From: Gonocerus acuteangulatus
Taxonomy: Eukaryota > Arthropoda > Insecta > Hemiptera > Coreidae
DNA: 64,000 bases
Assembly (NCBI GenBank): GCA_946811695.1
Contig: OX328123.1
Location: forward strand, 18,868,610 to 18,932,609
Direction: 5' to 3'
Shown here: one piece after another, positions 42,884 through 53,512 of the stretch
How the letters are laid out: each line of letters opens with the position of its first letter
How positions within the stretch are numbered: the first letter of the stretch is position 1
Notes under the pieces: model-generated
What the model was told of the DNA's origin: nothing
The model's input: only the letters and a program-made list of their open reading frames with translations
Database searches by the model: none
Position numbers and translations under genes: made by a program

Positions 42884-42925
42884 GGAAAAATAGGGTCACT
42901 GTCTTATAATATAAAATATTTTAGA

Positions 42926-42985
42926 GGTCCAATAGCCGTGAGTGATAAGGCATTGGGTTGTGGGTTTGATTCTCCAATTCTCGTA
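42926..42985 (+). repeat. tRNA-Leu SINE head, degenerate
   Basis: GAGGTCCAATAGCCGTGAGT and GTGGGTTTGATTCTCC match the A and B box regions. The body is absent. Confidence 0.65.
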
Positions 42986-43290
42986 AATTATATAATTTGT
43001 TTTTTATAATTTATGTTAGATGGTCACACAAGTGTTTGACGACTAGTAATTTCACAATGACATATCGACTTTTGAAATCTACATAGTTAGATAGTTATAG
43101 ATATGTAAAATGTGTGTTGAATGTATTTTAATGGACCACTGGATTGCAAGAAGAATATTTGTCAAATATATCGACTCGCATCACAAATAAGTTTTGTCAA
43201 GTTTTCAGGTAAGTGAAAACTCGTTCATCCATTCCATGTGAAGGCAGATTAAATAACAGGCTTTACTCCTGAATTATATATAAATATATA

Positions 43291-43335
43291 AAACAGGTTT
43301 GGAAATAAGTGTTGGCACAAACCTGTTTTTTATGT
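43291..43335. repeat. Stem-loop
   Basis: AAAACAGGTTTG and CAAACCTGTTTT form a perfect 12-bp stem with a 16-18 base loop. Confidence 0.8.
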
Positions 43336-43384
43336 CAGATCTTTCTCCATCCGATCCAAAACTTTGTCTGAATAATGTCTTTAA

Positions 43385-44302
43385 CCCTCCGTTAGGCGCG
43401 TGGCTACAGTTGTAGCCATGACAATGGTTATGATTCTGTAAGAGGTGAATGCGTGGACAGGAAGATTTTAGAAGCTAGTACCTTCTTAGGGAGGGTTTCT
43501 CTAAAAGCCAGTAAGCAAGGGACCTTAAACCTGACTACGGTAACTCTGTAATTCCCAGAGTGTTACAGTTGTATTCAACATGCCCATGGGTGTCACAATT
43601 TCGTGAATTGACTTTTTCTGTTTATTTCTATTCTATTCTATTTCCTATTATTTAAGTTTATTTTTTACAATGGCATTTTCCTCGAGGCCACACACTAGTT
43701 TTGTGCAAGCATTAATGATCCTGTTGTTCTTCAACAATGATTGAGAGACCTCTGGAGAGGAGTCTCAGGAGCAACTAAAATGAATTTTATGTAAATTAAT
43801 AAATTGGGATAATTTGTTCATCCCAAAACACACAATAAGAAGATGCAATTTCCACGGATTAACGGCAAAGAAAAAGGAGAAAACTTTCAGAAATTTGGGT
43901 TAAAAATGTAAGAAATATATATGTAAAGATCAAATGCAACAAATTTGTCCTATAAGTTTATAAAAACGGTTGTATATGTATTTAATATATTTTGTACAAA
44001 TTCTTTTCATTTCCATTAAAAAGGTACTAATAAAATGAACTTTCATCGCGTTTATTGTTTTTAGAATGTGTGAAATAATGTGTGTTTTCATTAAAAAAAG
44101 ATTTATATTATTCACTTCAATAGAAAAAAATACTTTGATTCGTTCACTGTAATTATTACACAAAAATAGTATAAATGTAATTGCTTCATAATTAAAAGTT
44201 AATAAAATTATGTTTTGTTATGTAAAAAAGGTTTTAAGTCATGGCTACACCTGTAGCCAATGCACCTATTGGTTTCATATACTAGGATGGCCTACTGGAG
44301 GA
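43385..44302. mobile_element. piggyBac-type non-autonomous element, 918 bp
   Basis: Flanked by TTAA (43381-43384, 44303-44306). Tips CCCTCCGTTAGGC and GCCTACTGGAGGA are imperfect inverted repeats, and subterminal GTGGCTACAGTTGTAGCCAT and ATGGCTACACCTGTAGCCA also invert each other. Interior frames (such as 43930-44163 minus) show no transposase features. Confidence 0.72.
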
Positions 44303-44306
44303 TTAA

Positions 44307-45205
44307 TATGAAACAACAGATTTCCTAATAATTTTGAAAGGAAAAAAAAAAGAGTTTAGGATATTTTATTTATTTTGCTAATTATTTATTGAAAAAATAT
44401 TGATTTCCTTAAAGTATTGGCTTAGAAGCCAAATATTGTTATTATTAAATGTTTCATATTTTACGAATTCAAGGGGAGAATAATTGAACCATAAAAAGTT
44501 CCCAAACTAATTATACGAATAAAAAATGTTAATGCAAGTTTTATGAACAATACTTTTCCGATGGAAGGAGAACAAATCACTTGCTAGATTTTATTTACCA
44601 CTCAAGCCATTTTAATTAACTTGAAAAAATAAATTTACTAAGAGAAGTCTGCTCCGACAGTTTACATGAATTTATTTGTAGAAAAACCTTGCAAACATAC
44701 TTGTAAAAACTCATTAAAATTTCTGGGATCTTGCCAAGATTCCAGGCACATATGGGCATTATAGTAATTTATTATGTTTCTGCTTTTACACCTCACTTTT
44801 TAAGTGCATCAATATGTCTTAAGGGATAAAACTTTTAATTTGCAAATTATTTCCCTTTCTTCAGCATATTTGAAAGAAAGTATTATAAAATTATGCAGAT
44901 CTTGGGCTTCCAAAAAGTACACTTTTTATTTTTATTTTGAATTATCATATGTACATTATATTTTTAAGACAGTATAGACTTAAATGTCAATTAAATTTCA
45001 CTCTAAATTTGTTTCATGTTTTTAAGTTAATTATTTCATTAAGACAGCGACGCTATTTTATGAGGAAGATCATTTAAAATTTGCTCCATAACTAATGTTC
45101 ATATTGAGAGAAATCTAATGTTTTTCTCCATTTCTTACGAACAAAGAATAAATTGTTTTCTAATCATTCATATTAATAAAAATCTTGTTACATATTTGTT
45201 TAACG
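44307..45205. other. Unassigned AT-rich DNA
   Basis: No gene or repeat boundary recognised. Confidence 0.35.
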
Positions 45206-45322
45206 TGGGTTCAATTCACATATTTGAAAAAAAGGCATCAGCCCTATCTTGGTTAGAAAAGGATTGTGACCTGTCATAAAAATATTTTTGATTTATAAAT
45301 GGAAGTTAAAATTTAAATAAAA
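45206..45322 (+). repeat. tRNA-Leu SINE, degenerate
   Basis: GTGGGTTCAATTCACAT (B box), AAAAGGCATCAGCCCTATC and the tail AAGTTAAAATTTAAATAAA remain, with internal deletions. Confidence 0.7.
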
Positions 45323-45477
45323 TTGTTTAATACTAATTGGATTTCTGTTTAAATAGATAAAATTCAGAAATAAGATTATTTTTAGAAATAAGATATCATC
45401 AATATTGGTAAATATTAAAATTCTATTATCAGAAGATTAAAAATTTAATTTCCAGTTAAAACATAATTTTTATTTAT

Positions 45478-45735
45478 TTTTTTGAATTTTAACGTCTATT
45501 TATACATTATTTTTTATTTATTTTTTTTTTTTTTACGGCATATCTACAACTTGGCCATTAGCGCCAAGCTATCTACAGGTTGCCACCCTTTATTTATTAA
45601 CTATTTATAATTAACTCAGAATTATAGGACAGGTTATCTCCCTTTTCTAGCCAGGTTAGGGTTGATGCCTTTCTTTTTTCCAAAGAAAAGCCATGACCCC
45701 TAGTGGGAATCAAACCCACGGCCCTTGTTAAAGGG
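45478..45735 (-). mobile_element. Nested SINEs: tail-B SINE inside a tRNA-Leu SINE
   Basis: The outer minus-strand SINE has its tail at about 45484-45515 (TTTTAACGTCTATTTATACA) and body plus B box at 45598-45735. Between them lies a 5'-truncated second SINE (45520-45597): TTTACGGCATATCTACAACT, GGCCATTAGCGCC and CTATCTACAGGTTGCC, which is the 3' end of the 5S-type family. Confidence 0.75.
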
Positions 45736-46030
45736 TATATTATAAAATTAATATATAGATTATGGTGACACCTTGCACGCTTACCCTCAGTGTGAATTTG
45801 ACTTGTCCACGCAACCAAATATGGTAAAATTATCTTCTTTTCTCCCTTATTAATCATCCTTTAATGTCACCGTCATATTTACAATTTATAAAACCCTTTC
45901 AGATATTCTTACCCAGATGTAATGCCTTATTCTCAAAATTCTAAATTATAGATTCGACAGCATTATGATTAGCCTTATAGTTGATCTTATCACGGCTTAA
46001 TTTAAGATACCTTATATTTTATATTAGTAT
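45736..46030. other. Unassigned spacer
   Basis: Nothing supportable. Confidence 0.35.
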
Positions 46031-46270
46031 TAGGTATATATGTAGGGTAGATGCCTGAAGATGAACCTAAACAAGTTCAAAACGTCACAATTATAACTTA
46101 ATTTATTAAAAAAATTTGGGGAGCATCTCCTGCTAGTTATTTCAAGATTTTAGCACTTTCCTCCGAAGGAAAGTTGCTATTGAGGTTGCAATCATGACGG
46201 AATTTTTGAAAAAAATTTTCAAATGTTTATCGATCCTACCTGGTAGACACCGAAAATGACCCCAGTTAAA

Positions 46271-46272
<2 letters not shown>
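46031..46272 (-). repeat. Family C repeat beside a TA microsatellite
   Basis: Minus-strand ACATTTTAACTGGGGTCATT, GGTGTCTACC and GATCGATAAACATTTGAAA match 59039-59150 (ACATTTTAACAGGAGTCATT, GGTATCTATTTGGTGGAAT). Both copies abut a TA run at the same point. Confidence 0.65.
46053..46090 (+). ncRNA. Degenerate hammerhead-like motif
   Basis: CUGAAGA core, stem UGAAC/GUUCA, but AAAA instead of GAAA, then CGUC. The lost invariant G argues against activity. It may mark an old Penelope terminal piece. Confidence 0.35.

Positions 46273-46343
<71 letters not shown>
46272..46343. repeat. (TA)n microsatellite
   Basis: Pure TA run. The frame passing through it is an artefact. Confidence 0.97.
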
Positions 46344-46347
<4 letters not shown>

Positions 46348-48035
46348 TATATGTGTCCGTTAACACGATACAGGCCAGAGTTCTTGTTTTTTTGCCACGA
46401 AACTTGGTATTTTAATATTTTATAGATTTATTAAGCAGATATACTCAAGTAAATTGAATCCTTAATGTATCTAAATTTGTTATACATCTGAACTAATGTT
46501 AACAATTTTGTATTTTATACGGAGTGGGATAGCTCAGTTTCCGAAAAAAAATTCATGAAGTTTGAAACCATGTCACGAAATTTCCATGCAATCGTAATTG
46601 TAGCAATTACAGATCAATTATCCATTATTTACATATATTTTTGTTTTTCTTTATTCATACTCAGTGTTTCTTGCAGTCTTAAATATAGAAATTGTGCTAC
46701 TTTAATTTACTAAATTATGAACATTTATAATAAATATTTAGTAAGTAATATTTTCAGAAATTTTGAATTCTGCTATCATTGCTCAATATTTTTGAGGCTG
46801 CTAATTTTATAGTAATTCTAAAATTTGTAGTATCATCGTTTTTTCACTTTTAAAATGTAAAATTGTAAGTTCATAGAAATCACGGCAATCAGGTTATCCA
46901 TGTAAGGATTCAAATAATTTTAAGCTAAAAGTTAAGGATTTTTCTTTTTAAGTGAAATTACTTTCTTTTTAATGGGCATGAAATTTGCATTTCAAGTCAT
47001 GAAAAAGTCACGAAATTGCCTTTCAAAAATGTAGTAGACACCCTGTTTCAGATATTTGTATGCACTGTCTGTTCATATGGTATTATTATATTATTGTACT
47101 TAATAGTGACGAATATAAAAGTTGAGAAAGCAAAGTAAAAAATATAAGCCAAAGTATTAGTAATTTACATTCGAAACGGACGCTCCTTTTTTGGAAGCTA
47201 TGATTTTATAGGGATTAATCTCAACATTTCTATCTATGTAGTCCCGGTCCCTCACTCTCTCTCTCATCTTCCTGATGCACACTTATTCTTTGCTCAGATG
47301 GATTCCTCAACACAACATTTTTGATTCTGCCTTAATCATTTTCTTTTTCTATTTCAATCATAATTTTATAATGACACGAATAATTAATTTAAAAAATAAA
47401 GGAAATTCATAAATAAATTAAATATTTTTTAAAAAATAGAGTATTTTTATATATATAAAAAATTCTGTATTTTGTCCTTTAAATATTAATATATTTTTTC
47501 AAAATTTAAAAACAGCCTTCACAAATTCTTACAAAAATAGTTCTCCCCTCTTTTCAACCTTTCCTACACCTGCACCTGAGTGTCAGTTTCCCACAGGAAT
47601 CCTCCGTGTGAAGAACCAGATAAATATTTAGGAAAAGTGAGTTAATTTATTTTTTTTTTAATTATCATTTAATTATTTAAAAGTTTTAAATATCATTTTA
47701 TTCTAATGATTTTAAACTAAAACTTTCTCTTAATGCTGTTAAAACTCCTAACGTCTCTTTTTTTTCTTTGTGAGAGTATAGAATTTTAATATAGAAAGTT
47801 TCTGAAAATTGTTGTACTTTGTAAAAAAGAAAAAAAATGATTAAAAATTAACATTAATATTTCATAACAAACAAAAAATTAAGTTAAGATAGCTTTACTG
47901 TAAGTATTCAAGTACCTTTCTTAAAGAAATACATAATACTGAAAAATAATCCAAAATAGTAAACGGAAAATAATCTCATGAAAAAGATAAATTCTTCAAC
48001 AATACTGCTCAGTACAGCACTGCTATATTAAATAA
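46344..48035. other. Unassigned AT-rich DNA
   Basis: No supportable exon, RNA gene or repeat boundary. Confidence 0.35.
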
Positions 48036-48039
48036 CTTA

Positions 48040-48340
48040 ACAGGTCGCAAGGGCCCACAGGACCAGATACTGTAGAGGTACCTGATTCTTGACCATAAGT
48101 CTCACTAGGGAGATAGTGTGGTCAATAGTATGATTTGAACTCCAGATTTCCCCATTTGCGAGTACTCTAATGAGTACTAATGCGAGTACTCTAATGGCCG
48201 GGTGAGACTAAGGATGTTCTGGGACCCGGCCCTGAACCCCAAACATCAACACTTGAAGATAAAATCTTTAGGTTGCATCCGAGTTTCGAACTTGGGTCCC
48301 CCAGAATATGATTCCAACCACTGAGCCATACTCGCCCCAC
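48040..48340 (-). mobile_element. Third tRNA-derived SINE family
   Basis: Minus-strand head GGGGCGAGTATGGCTCAGTG (A box) and AAGTTCGAAACTCGG (B box). The body of about 220 bp includes a direct repeat GCGAGTACTCTAATG and no obvious A tail. Neither the core nor the tail matches the tRNA-Leu or 5S SINE modules. Confidence 0.7.
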
Positions 48341-48463
48341 TGCTAAATTAAAGGCATTCTCTTTTAATTAAAAAGCCTAACCCATAGGAACTCTCCTTAG
48401 TGCAATTCCAGTGTTACCCTTGTTGACATTTGTAATGATATTTACAAACAACAAATTAAATGA

Positions 48464-48466
<3 letters not shown>

Positions 48467-48528
<62 letters not shown>

Positions 48529-48530
48529 AA

Positions 48531-48573
<43 letters not shown>

Positions 48574-48587
48574 CACACACACACTGT
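48467..48587. repeat. (TA)n/(CA)n microsatellite
   Basis: Long TA runs with small interruptions, ending in ACACACAC. Confidence 0.97.
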
Positions 48588-48969
48588 AGAAAGCCGATTA
48601 TCTGAATCAACTCCCTAAAGCGCGAACATGTACTCTTTTGACAATATTTGTATGTATAATTCAACTAGAGTATTGCTTTTTCAGTTTATGTTTGTAGGTC
48701 TTTGATTTCTATTCTTGTGATCTCTGTCATAATGAAATTTTTGCTGTTGAACTAAGATAAAACACGCACCAATAGATCGTTTTTATAACTGATCTACAGT
48801 CAAAGATAAGTAATTTTTTAGTTCGTATAATTTTTTTCAGTAATGTATTAATTAATTTGTGTTGAAAGTACTTGGGAACGTTAATAAATAATATTTTACA
48901 ACATAATATTATTGTTTCTTTTTTATTAGAATTACATGTCCAATTATTCGGATAATTGGTGTTCTACTG

Positions 48970-49080
48970 TGTGTATGTGTATATATATAGACAAATTTTA
49001 ATTTTAATTTCAAGATCTATGTTCTGAAATAAAAAATGTTCTAGTCGGCACTTCCGGATTGCATAATAGTATTATTCCTG
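48970..49080 (-). repeat. Family A head fragment
   Basis: GACAAATTTTAATTTTAA, TGTTCTGAAATAAAAAATG and CTAGTCGGCACTTCCGGATT match the minus-strand head-side block of family A with a decayed TA run. Confidence 0.6.
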
Positions 49081-49125
49081 ACTCACAACAAGAGAACATG
49101 ACGGTAGGACTTCCTTACAAGGAAA

Positions 49126-49166
49126 GCCCCTGATGAGGTGCAAACAAAACACAAAACATGTGGGGC
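49126..49166 (+). ncRNA. Hammerhead-like motif
   Basis: GCCC, core CUGAUGA, short stem II GGUG/CAC, AAAA (expected GAAA), ACAUGUG and GGGC. Stem I GCCC/GGGC and palindromic ACAUGU follow the layout of the Penelope arm motif, and AAATAAAG follows shortly, as there. The changed G12 and a GUG cleavage triplet make activity unlikely. Confidence 0.5.
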
Positions 49167-50040
49167 AAAGATTTCAAATAAAGCAGTTGAACAGTCATCT
49201 TGCAGAAGTATTTATATATAACTAAAATGCTCATAGCTATAAAAACTGAAAATTTGTGAAACAAAATTCCCTAGTTTAAAAATATTTCAATTATTAATTA
49301 TAATAGTAATTGTTCAACCCCAATAAATAACTTTCAACTCTGTGCAGCAAACTCTGTCATTAAATCATTGGAATAAATAACATAATTAGGAAGCAGACAA
49401 ATATCAATTTCTGAATATATATAATTTGATTTATTTTATAACTCATAAGAAATATTTCAGTATAAACAAATTGTTTTGAATAATAAGTAATCAGAGAAGA
49501 GAATAACAAAAATAAACATTTGCCTAAAAACGACTGTCTTAATGATAGATGTGTTTCTATTCTTGTCTAGTTTGTTGTGGTTAGTTCTCTTTTTCTGACA
49601 GAGGCTGATAAAAATAAATCTTGAATCGAGGACAACAAATGAAATAATGTATTTTTTTTTTTTTTTTTCATGCCGTACAAATAATTTTGGCATTGGCATT
49701 TAAATTTAAAAATTTATTAAACTCATATTCAGAAATGTGTTATCAACTTTTGTCAAAAATTTGTTACAATAACTTCACATCAAGAAATTTATTGTCATCT
49801 TTACAAACAAAAATGTATTATATTAGCTTATTATTCAAAAATTTATTATATTAACAACATATTCAATAAATTTAAAGTCATCTTTAAAGTTAGAAATTTA
49901 TCATATTTTCAAATTCAGAAATTTATTGTCTGCATTATGGTCAGACATTTTATGATTTATCAACTTTAGACTAAAAAAAAAAATCAATATATTAATTTAA
50001 CATTCAGACATTTTCTGTCATCTTTAAACTCAGAAATGTA
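49167..50040. other. Unassigned AT-rich DNA
   Basis: AGAAATTTATTGTCATCTTT-like phrases recur loosely at about 49790, 49880, 49915 and 50010, suggesting degenerate tandem repeats. No gene. Confidence 0.4.
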
Positions 50041-50055
50041 TTACAGTAACTTTAC

Positions 50056-50250
50056 AGCCAACGGTCTTAGCCACCGTCGTGGCTTGTTAAATGCACCGGT
50101 TCTCATTGATACCGAACTTAAGCAACGTTGGCCATGGCCAATACCTGAATGGGTGACCGACCACGTGCTGTCAGCATTATAAAAGCGTGGCAACCTGTAG
50201 ATAGTATAATATATATAATATCCCAATAGTTGATACACCATTAAAAAAAA
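50056..50250 (+). mobile_element. 5S rRNA-derived SINE, second copy
   Basis: 5S-like head CCAACGGTCTTAGCCACC, GAACTTAAGCAACGTTGGCC, CCAATACCTGAATGGGTGAC and CGACCACGTGCTGTCAGC. Then GTGGCAACCTGTAGATAG, a decayed tail GTTGATACACCATT and an A run. Older than the copy at 34478. Confidence 0.88.
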
Positions 50251-50369
50251 TCTTCATATTCATGAATTTCCAAAACAATTTATTTAATAACTAAAACAAT
50301 CGATTTCTCAGTATTCAGTAAATGCCTAGGTTATTTTGTAAATTTACTTTTTCCTGATTTGATAAAGTT

Positions 50370-50552
50370 AATTTATTTAAGTTTTAATGTCCATTTATTA
50401 TTGGCAATAGATTTTAGGACGAGTTATCTATAGGTTACCACCCTTTTCTAGCCAGGATAGGGCTGATGCCGTTCCTTCTTTCGAAAGAAAAGCCACCACC
50501 CCGAGCAGGAATTGAACCCATGACCTTAGCACTCACGGCCACCGAGCATCCA
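50370..50552 (-). mobile_element. tRNA-Leu-derived SINE
   Basis: Minus-strand tail (TTTAAGTTTTAATGTCCATT), body (CCACCCTTTTCTAGCCAGG), and head with B box complement GGAATTGAACCCATGACC. The region between the boxes is deleted. Confidence 0.88.
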
Positions 50553-51530
50553 ATATAAAGTTAATTAAAATTACTAATATTGTAATATTCTTAAGAATTA
50601 TCCATTTCTTAAAATTAATATTAAGGGAAACCTAAAAATATCTAGATATTTCAAATAATAGAGATAATGAAGTTTGACATTTAAAGTTGTGAGCTAAGAA
50701 AATTAAAACCGTATAGAAATCTTTAGTGACATAAATATTCTTTAATACTGACATTTATATGATGTAATAATTATTAAATAAAACTATTCACCAGTGGTAT
50801 AATTTTTAACGTTGTTTCTGAAAATCTAAGGCAGCTAAATAATTACGTAAGAACATAAATGAGTTCGAATGTTCAAGATATAACATTTCATATTTCTTTC
50901 TCCCTGCACGTGCTCCTTGCTCAAACAAATAGATAAATAGTTTGATATTCTTGTAATATATATTTGGCAGGAGTAGATTGTTGTTTACAAACAAAGTTTA
51001 CACATATTGAATCTATAAATAAATATATTAGTTTTAGAGAACACACCTGCCAAGAATTCTTCACTCAAACTCATGTACTCTGAACAAGATACAAAAAAAC
51101 TAATTAAAATATAGCCCATCACCAATGTGGCCGATGCAAAATGAATTATTTGATTTTAAATTTATTCAAGATATTAAATATTAATATTTTTTTTTATGTG
51201 TACTATTCTCTAATAGCCAAGGTATTACTTTGTTATTTATTTTCATATTTCTCCTTAGAAACCTCTTCTTTTATTTTTCTTATCAGAAAATCTTCAGGTA
51301 AATGGTTTGTTTTGAACATTTAAAGGCAGAAACTCATAAATTAATGGGACATTAACTTCCAAGCGACAAACACACAGTTTAGTTTTTTTTTTAGTGATGT
51401 AAATAGGCTTCCTGGGTTAAAAATAGTACATTACAGCCTATAAAAAAGCTTTTCTATTATTTTCAATGTGGATGTAGAATAAGGAACATTTATTTATAGA
51501 ACTTCATAATAAGATATTAATTTGTTTCAG
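50553..51530. other. Unassigned AT-rich DNA
   Basis: No supportable gene or repeat. Confidence 0.35.
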
Positions 51531-51630
51531 GTTAATCTTTGTTGTGATCAAGAAACTCATTTTAAAGCAAACAATTCTAAAAGCTATTATGGAACATAAG
51601 CCTTTATCCTTTGAAGAAATTCTTCAAACG
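51531..51630 (+). CDS. Candidate exon, possibly of PWKR gene 2
   Basis: Acceptor TTTGTTTCAG and donor ACG|GTAAAT bound a 100-base open segment. After one base completing a split codon it encodes LIFVVIKKLILKQTILKAIM followed by EHKPLSFEEILQT and ends in phase 0, matching the phase-0 start of the exon at 52987. Its leading G would complete an AG split codon, as left by the candidate at 35230. No family match recognised. Confidence 0.42.
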
Positions 51631-52321
51631 GTAAATTTTAGTACAATTACTGATTAAATTGTATATTTCATATTGTTCTAAAACGATTTAATTACTTATC
51701 TGTAATATTAAACTCACTCAATTGAAAATTTGTCTTTCCCTCTTCTCAGATTGTGATCAGTGAACTCAATTGAAACAAGATCTCCATTATGTAAAATATG
51801 ACTCGAAAAGTTTTTTTTTTTTTTTTTTTTTTTATTCGAAAAGTATTGTTTTAAAACAGGGTCTTTTCAAAACTAGAACTCATGAATGTACAATTTCAAT
51901 TAATTTCCTGAATATATGTAAATTAAATATAGAAGGGTCTTTAAAAAAATCCTTGGTTATGAAATTATAGTCATGCAATGGTTTATTAGTATGAAAATAT
52001 ATGTTTATTAGAAATATTTTGAAAAATTTCACATCCAACAAGCTATACCCTTATCATGGTCTGATAGCTCTTAATCTGTATCCATTTTTTAAATAAAATC
52101 AAACACTAGCGCTCCACCACAAAGAATGGTGTTTGGTTTCATAATGCAGTACTATCACGGTTCGACCAAATCAATCTTAAGTATTTTTTTAAAATTCTTC
52201 TGATATGAAAAAGTCGATCCATTCAAACAGTCAAAATTGTATCAAAGCGTTAATGAAAAGATGATTGTTTTAGATATGAAAATTAAAATATATTTTGGCA
52301 ATACCTTGTTTCTTATATATT
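51631..52321. other. Probable intron, unassigned
   Basis: Contains a poly(T) run at 51811-51832; nothing else seen. Confidence 0.4.
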
Positions 52322-52923
52322 TTACCGGCAAAGTATAGAAGCCAGGCATTATATAGAATGCCTAGGCATTATATATAATGCCTAAGGGGTTTAGGCAAAG
52401 CATAGAAAGTATTAGTTTTTACAACGTATTACACACATTGCCTAGGGATTGAGTAAAGTGCCTAGGCATTCTATAGAATGCCTGATGCTTATTGGGCATT
52501 GTATACAATTAAAAAAGTTCTGAGTTTACTCTATAAACTTTACCTAGGTAATGTGAATAACTTTAAAAATTGGTTTAAAACTAGTTCTTTTAGTACGGAA
52601 TGCAATTTATTTTATAGAGTTTAATAAAGTGAGATTGTTATTTCCATACTTGGAATTACTTGTTGCAGGGGGAATTGTGGCACTTAGAATTGCATTTCCT
52701 TTGCTCTTTTACACATTTACACTTTTTACTCTGGCACTTATTCACTCCTACAAGCTATATATTCTGTCTTTCATACTGTGCCAAAAGCGCAGTAGGCATT
52801 CTATGAAATGCCTAGGGAAAAGAAGGAAATAAGCTTTATTTAATATATTGCCAGCTGGATTTAGGCATAGTATATAATGCCTATGCATTCTATAAATTGC
52901 CTGATTCTATACATTGCAGGTAA
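52322..52923 (-). mobile_element. Family B element, reverse copy
   Basis: TIRs TTACCGGCAAAGTATAGA and ACATTGCAGGTAA enclose a reverse-oriented copy of 15546-16124, with palindromic strings AGGCATTATATAGAATGCCT and CTAGGCATTCTATAGAATGC. It sits within the putative intron before the exon at 52987. Confidence 0.85.
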
Positions 52924-52986
52924 CATATACAATCTTTCATCATTAGAATCATAAAAGTTTATAACTCGATATTTTATTCTCTACAG

Positions 52987-53343
52987 ATACCCGATAAGGA
53001 TGAATTCGGAAATGCCATACCAAAATGGAAGAGGGATAAGCTTGCACTTAAGGCGTTAGAAGATGCTAAAAAAGAATTGGCAGAAAGGCTTGCAAAAGAA
53101 GAAGAAGCAAAAAGGCAAGAAGAGGAATTGAAGAAACTGGAAGGGTTACCAGCATGGAAGAGAGATATGTGCCTTAAGAAAGCAGCAGAGAAAGCCGAGG
53201 AAGAAGCAAGGAGGGAGAGAGAGGAGAGACTGAGACGAGAAGAAGAAGCAAGGAAGCGAGAGGAAGAACAGAAGCAACTCGAGTCTTTGCCAATCTGGAA
53301 AAGGCACATGTTACAAAAGAAGCCTACTGAAAGCAGCATCTAA
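52987..53343 (+). CDS. Terminal PWKR exon of a second espin/forked-like gene (gene 2)
   Basis: Acceptor TATTCTCTACAG, phase 0, 118 codons then TAA. It starts IPDKDEFGNAIPKWKRDKLA, closely similar to the start of the gene 1 exon at 29783 ([20 protein letters not shown]). Three P-x-W-K-R motifs (IPKWKR, LPAWKRDMCLKK, LPIWKRHMLQKK) alternate with highly charged helices rich in Lys, Glu and Arg, probably single alpha-helix or coiled coil. F-actin binding is inferred from the motif. Compared with gene 1 it has an extra motif-helix unit and its own stop, so it is either a tandem paralog or an alternative 3' exon of one gene. The reverse-strand frame here is a shadow. Confidence 0.85.
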   Translation: MPDKDEFGNAIPKWKRDKLALKALEDAKKELAERLAKEEEAKRQEEELKKLEGLPAWKRDMCLKKAAEKAEEEARREREERLRREEEARKREEEQKQLESLPIWKRHMLQKKPTESSI

Positions 53344-53512
53344 ATAACATACTTTTATTTTATATTATTCTATCAACTTGTTCTCATTCCAAGATTCATA
53401 CATTAACAGTTTGGATAAGCACTCTCTAAAGCCTTTTATTTCCTTCTGTCCATTTTGAAGAAGATATTGTATATTATCCTCCGAAAGAGTCTAAAATTTA
53501 GTTTTCTAAAAG

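Larger units (their letters stand above)
39328..42911 (+). mobile_element. Penelope-like retroelement with inverted terminal arms
   Basis: One long RT/GIY-YIG frame is enclosed by inverted arms of about 545 bp (39328-39876 and 42338-42883). I could find only one base difference in the stretches I compared (a G/A in GATAAGATTAATC versus GATAAAATTAATC), so the copy appears young. The right end has about 28 extra bases beyond the arm, like the short end extensions known for this class. Each arm carries a hammerhead motif. Class members copy by target-primed reverse transcription using RT and GIY-YIG endonuclease; terminal repeats in direct or inverted arrangement are typical. Confidence 0.9.

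Noticed and set aside
50056..50165. 5S rRNA gene
   Set aside because: Diverged, single and fused to a SINE body and tail; a true 5S gene would end in a T run terminator and usually be in arrays.
52974..53339. Minus-strand Ser/Leu-rich frame of 121 codons
   Set aside because: Shadow of the Lys/Glu-rich PWKR exon on the plus strand, which has splice sites and a family match.
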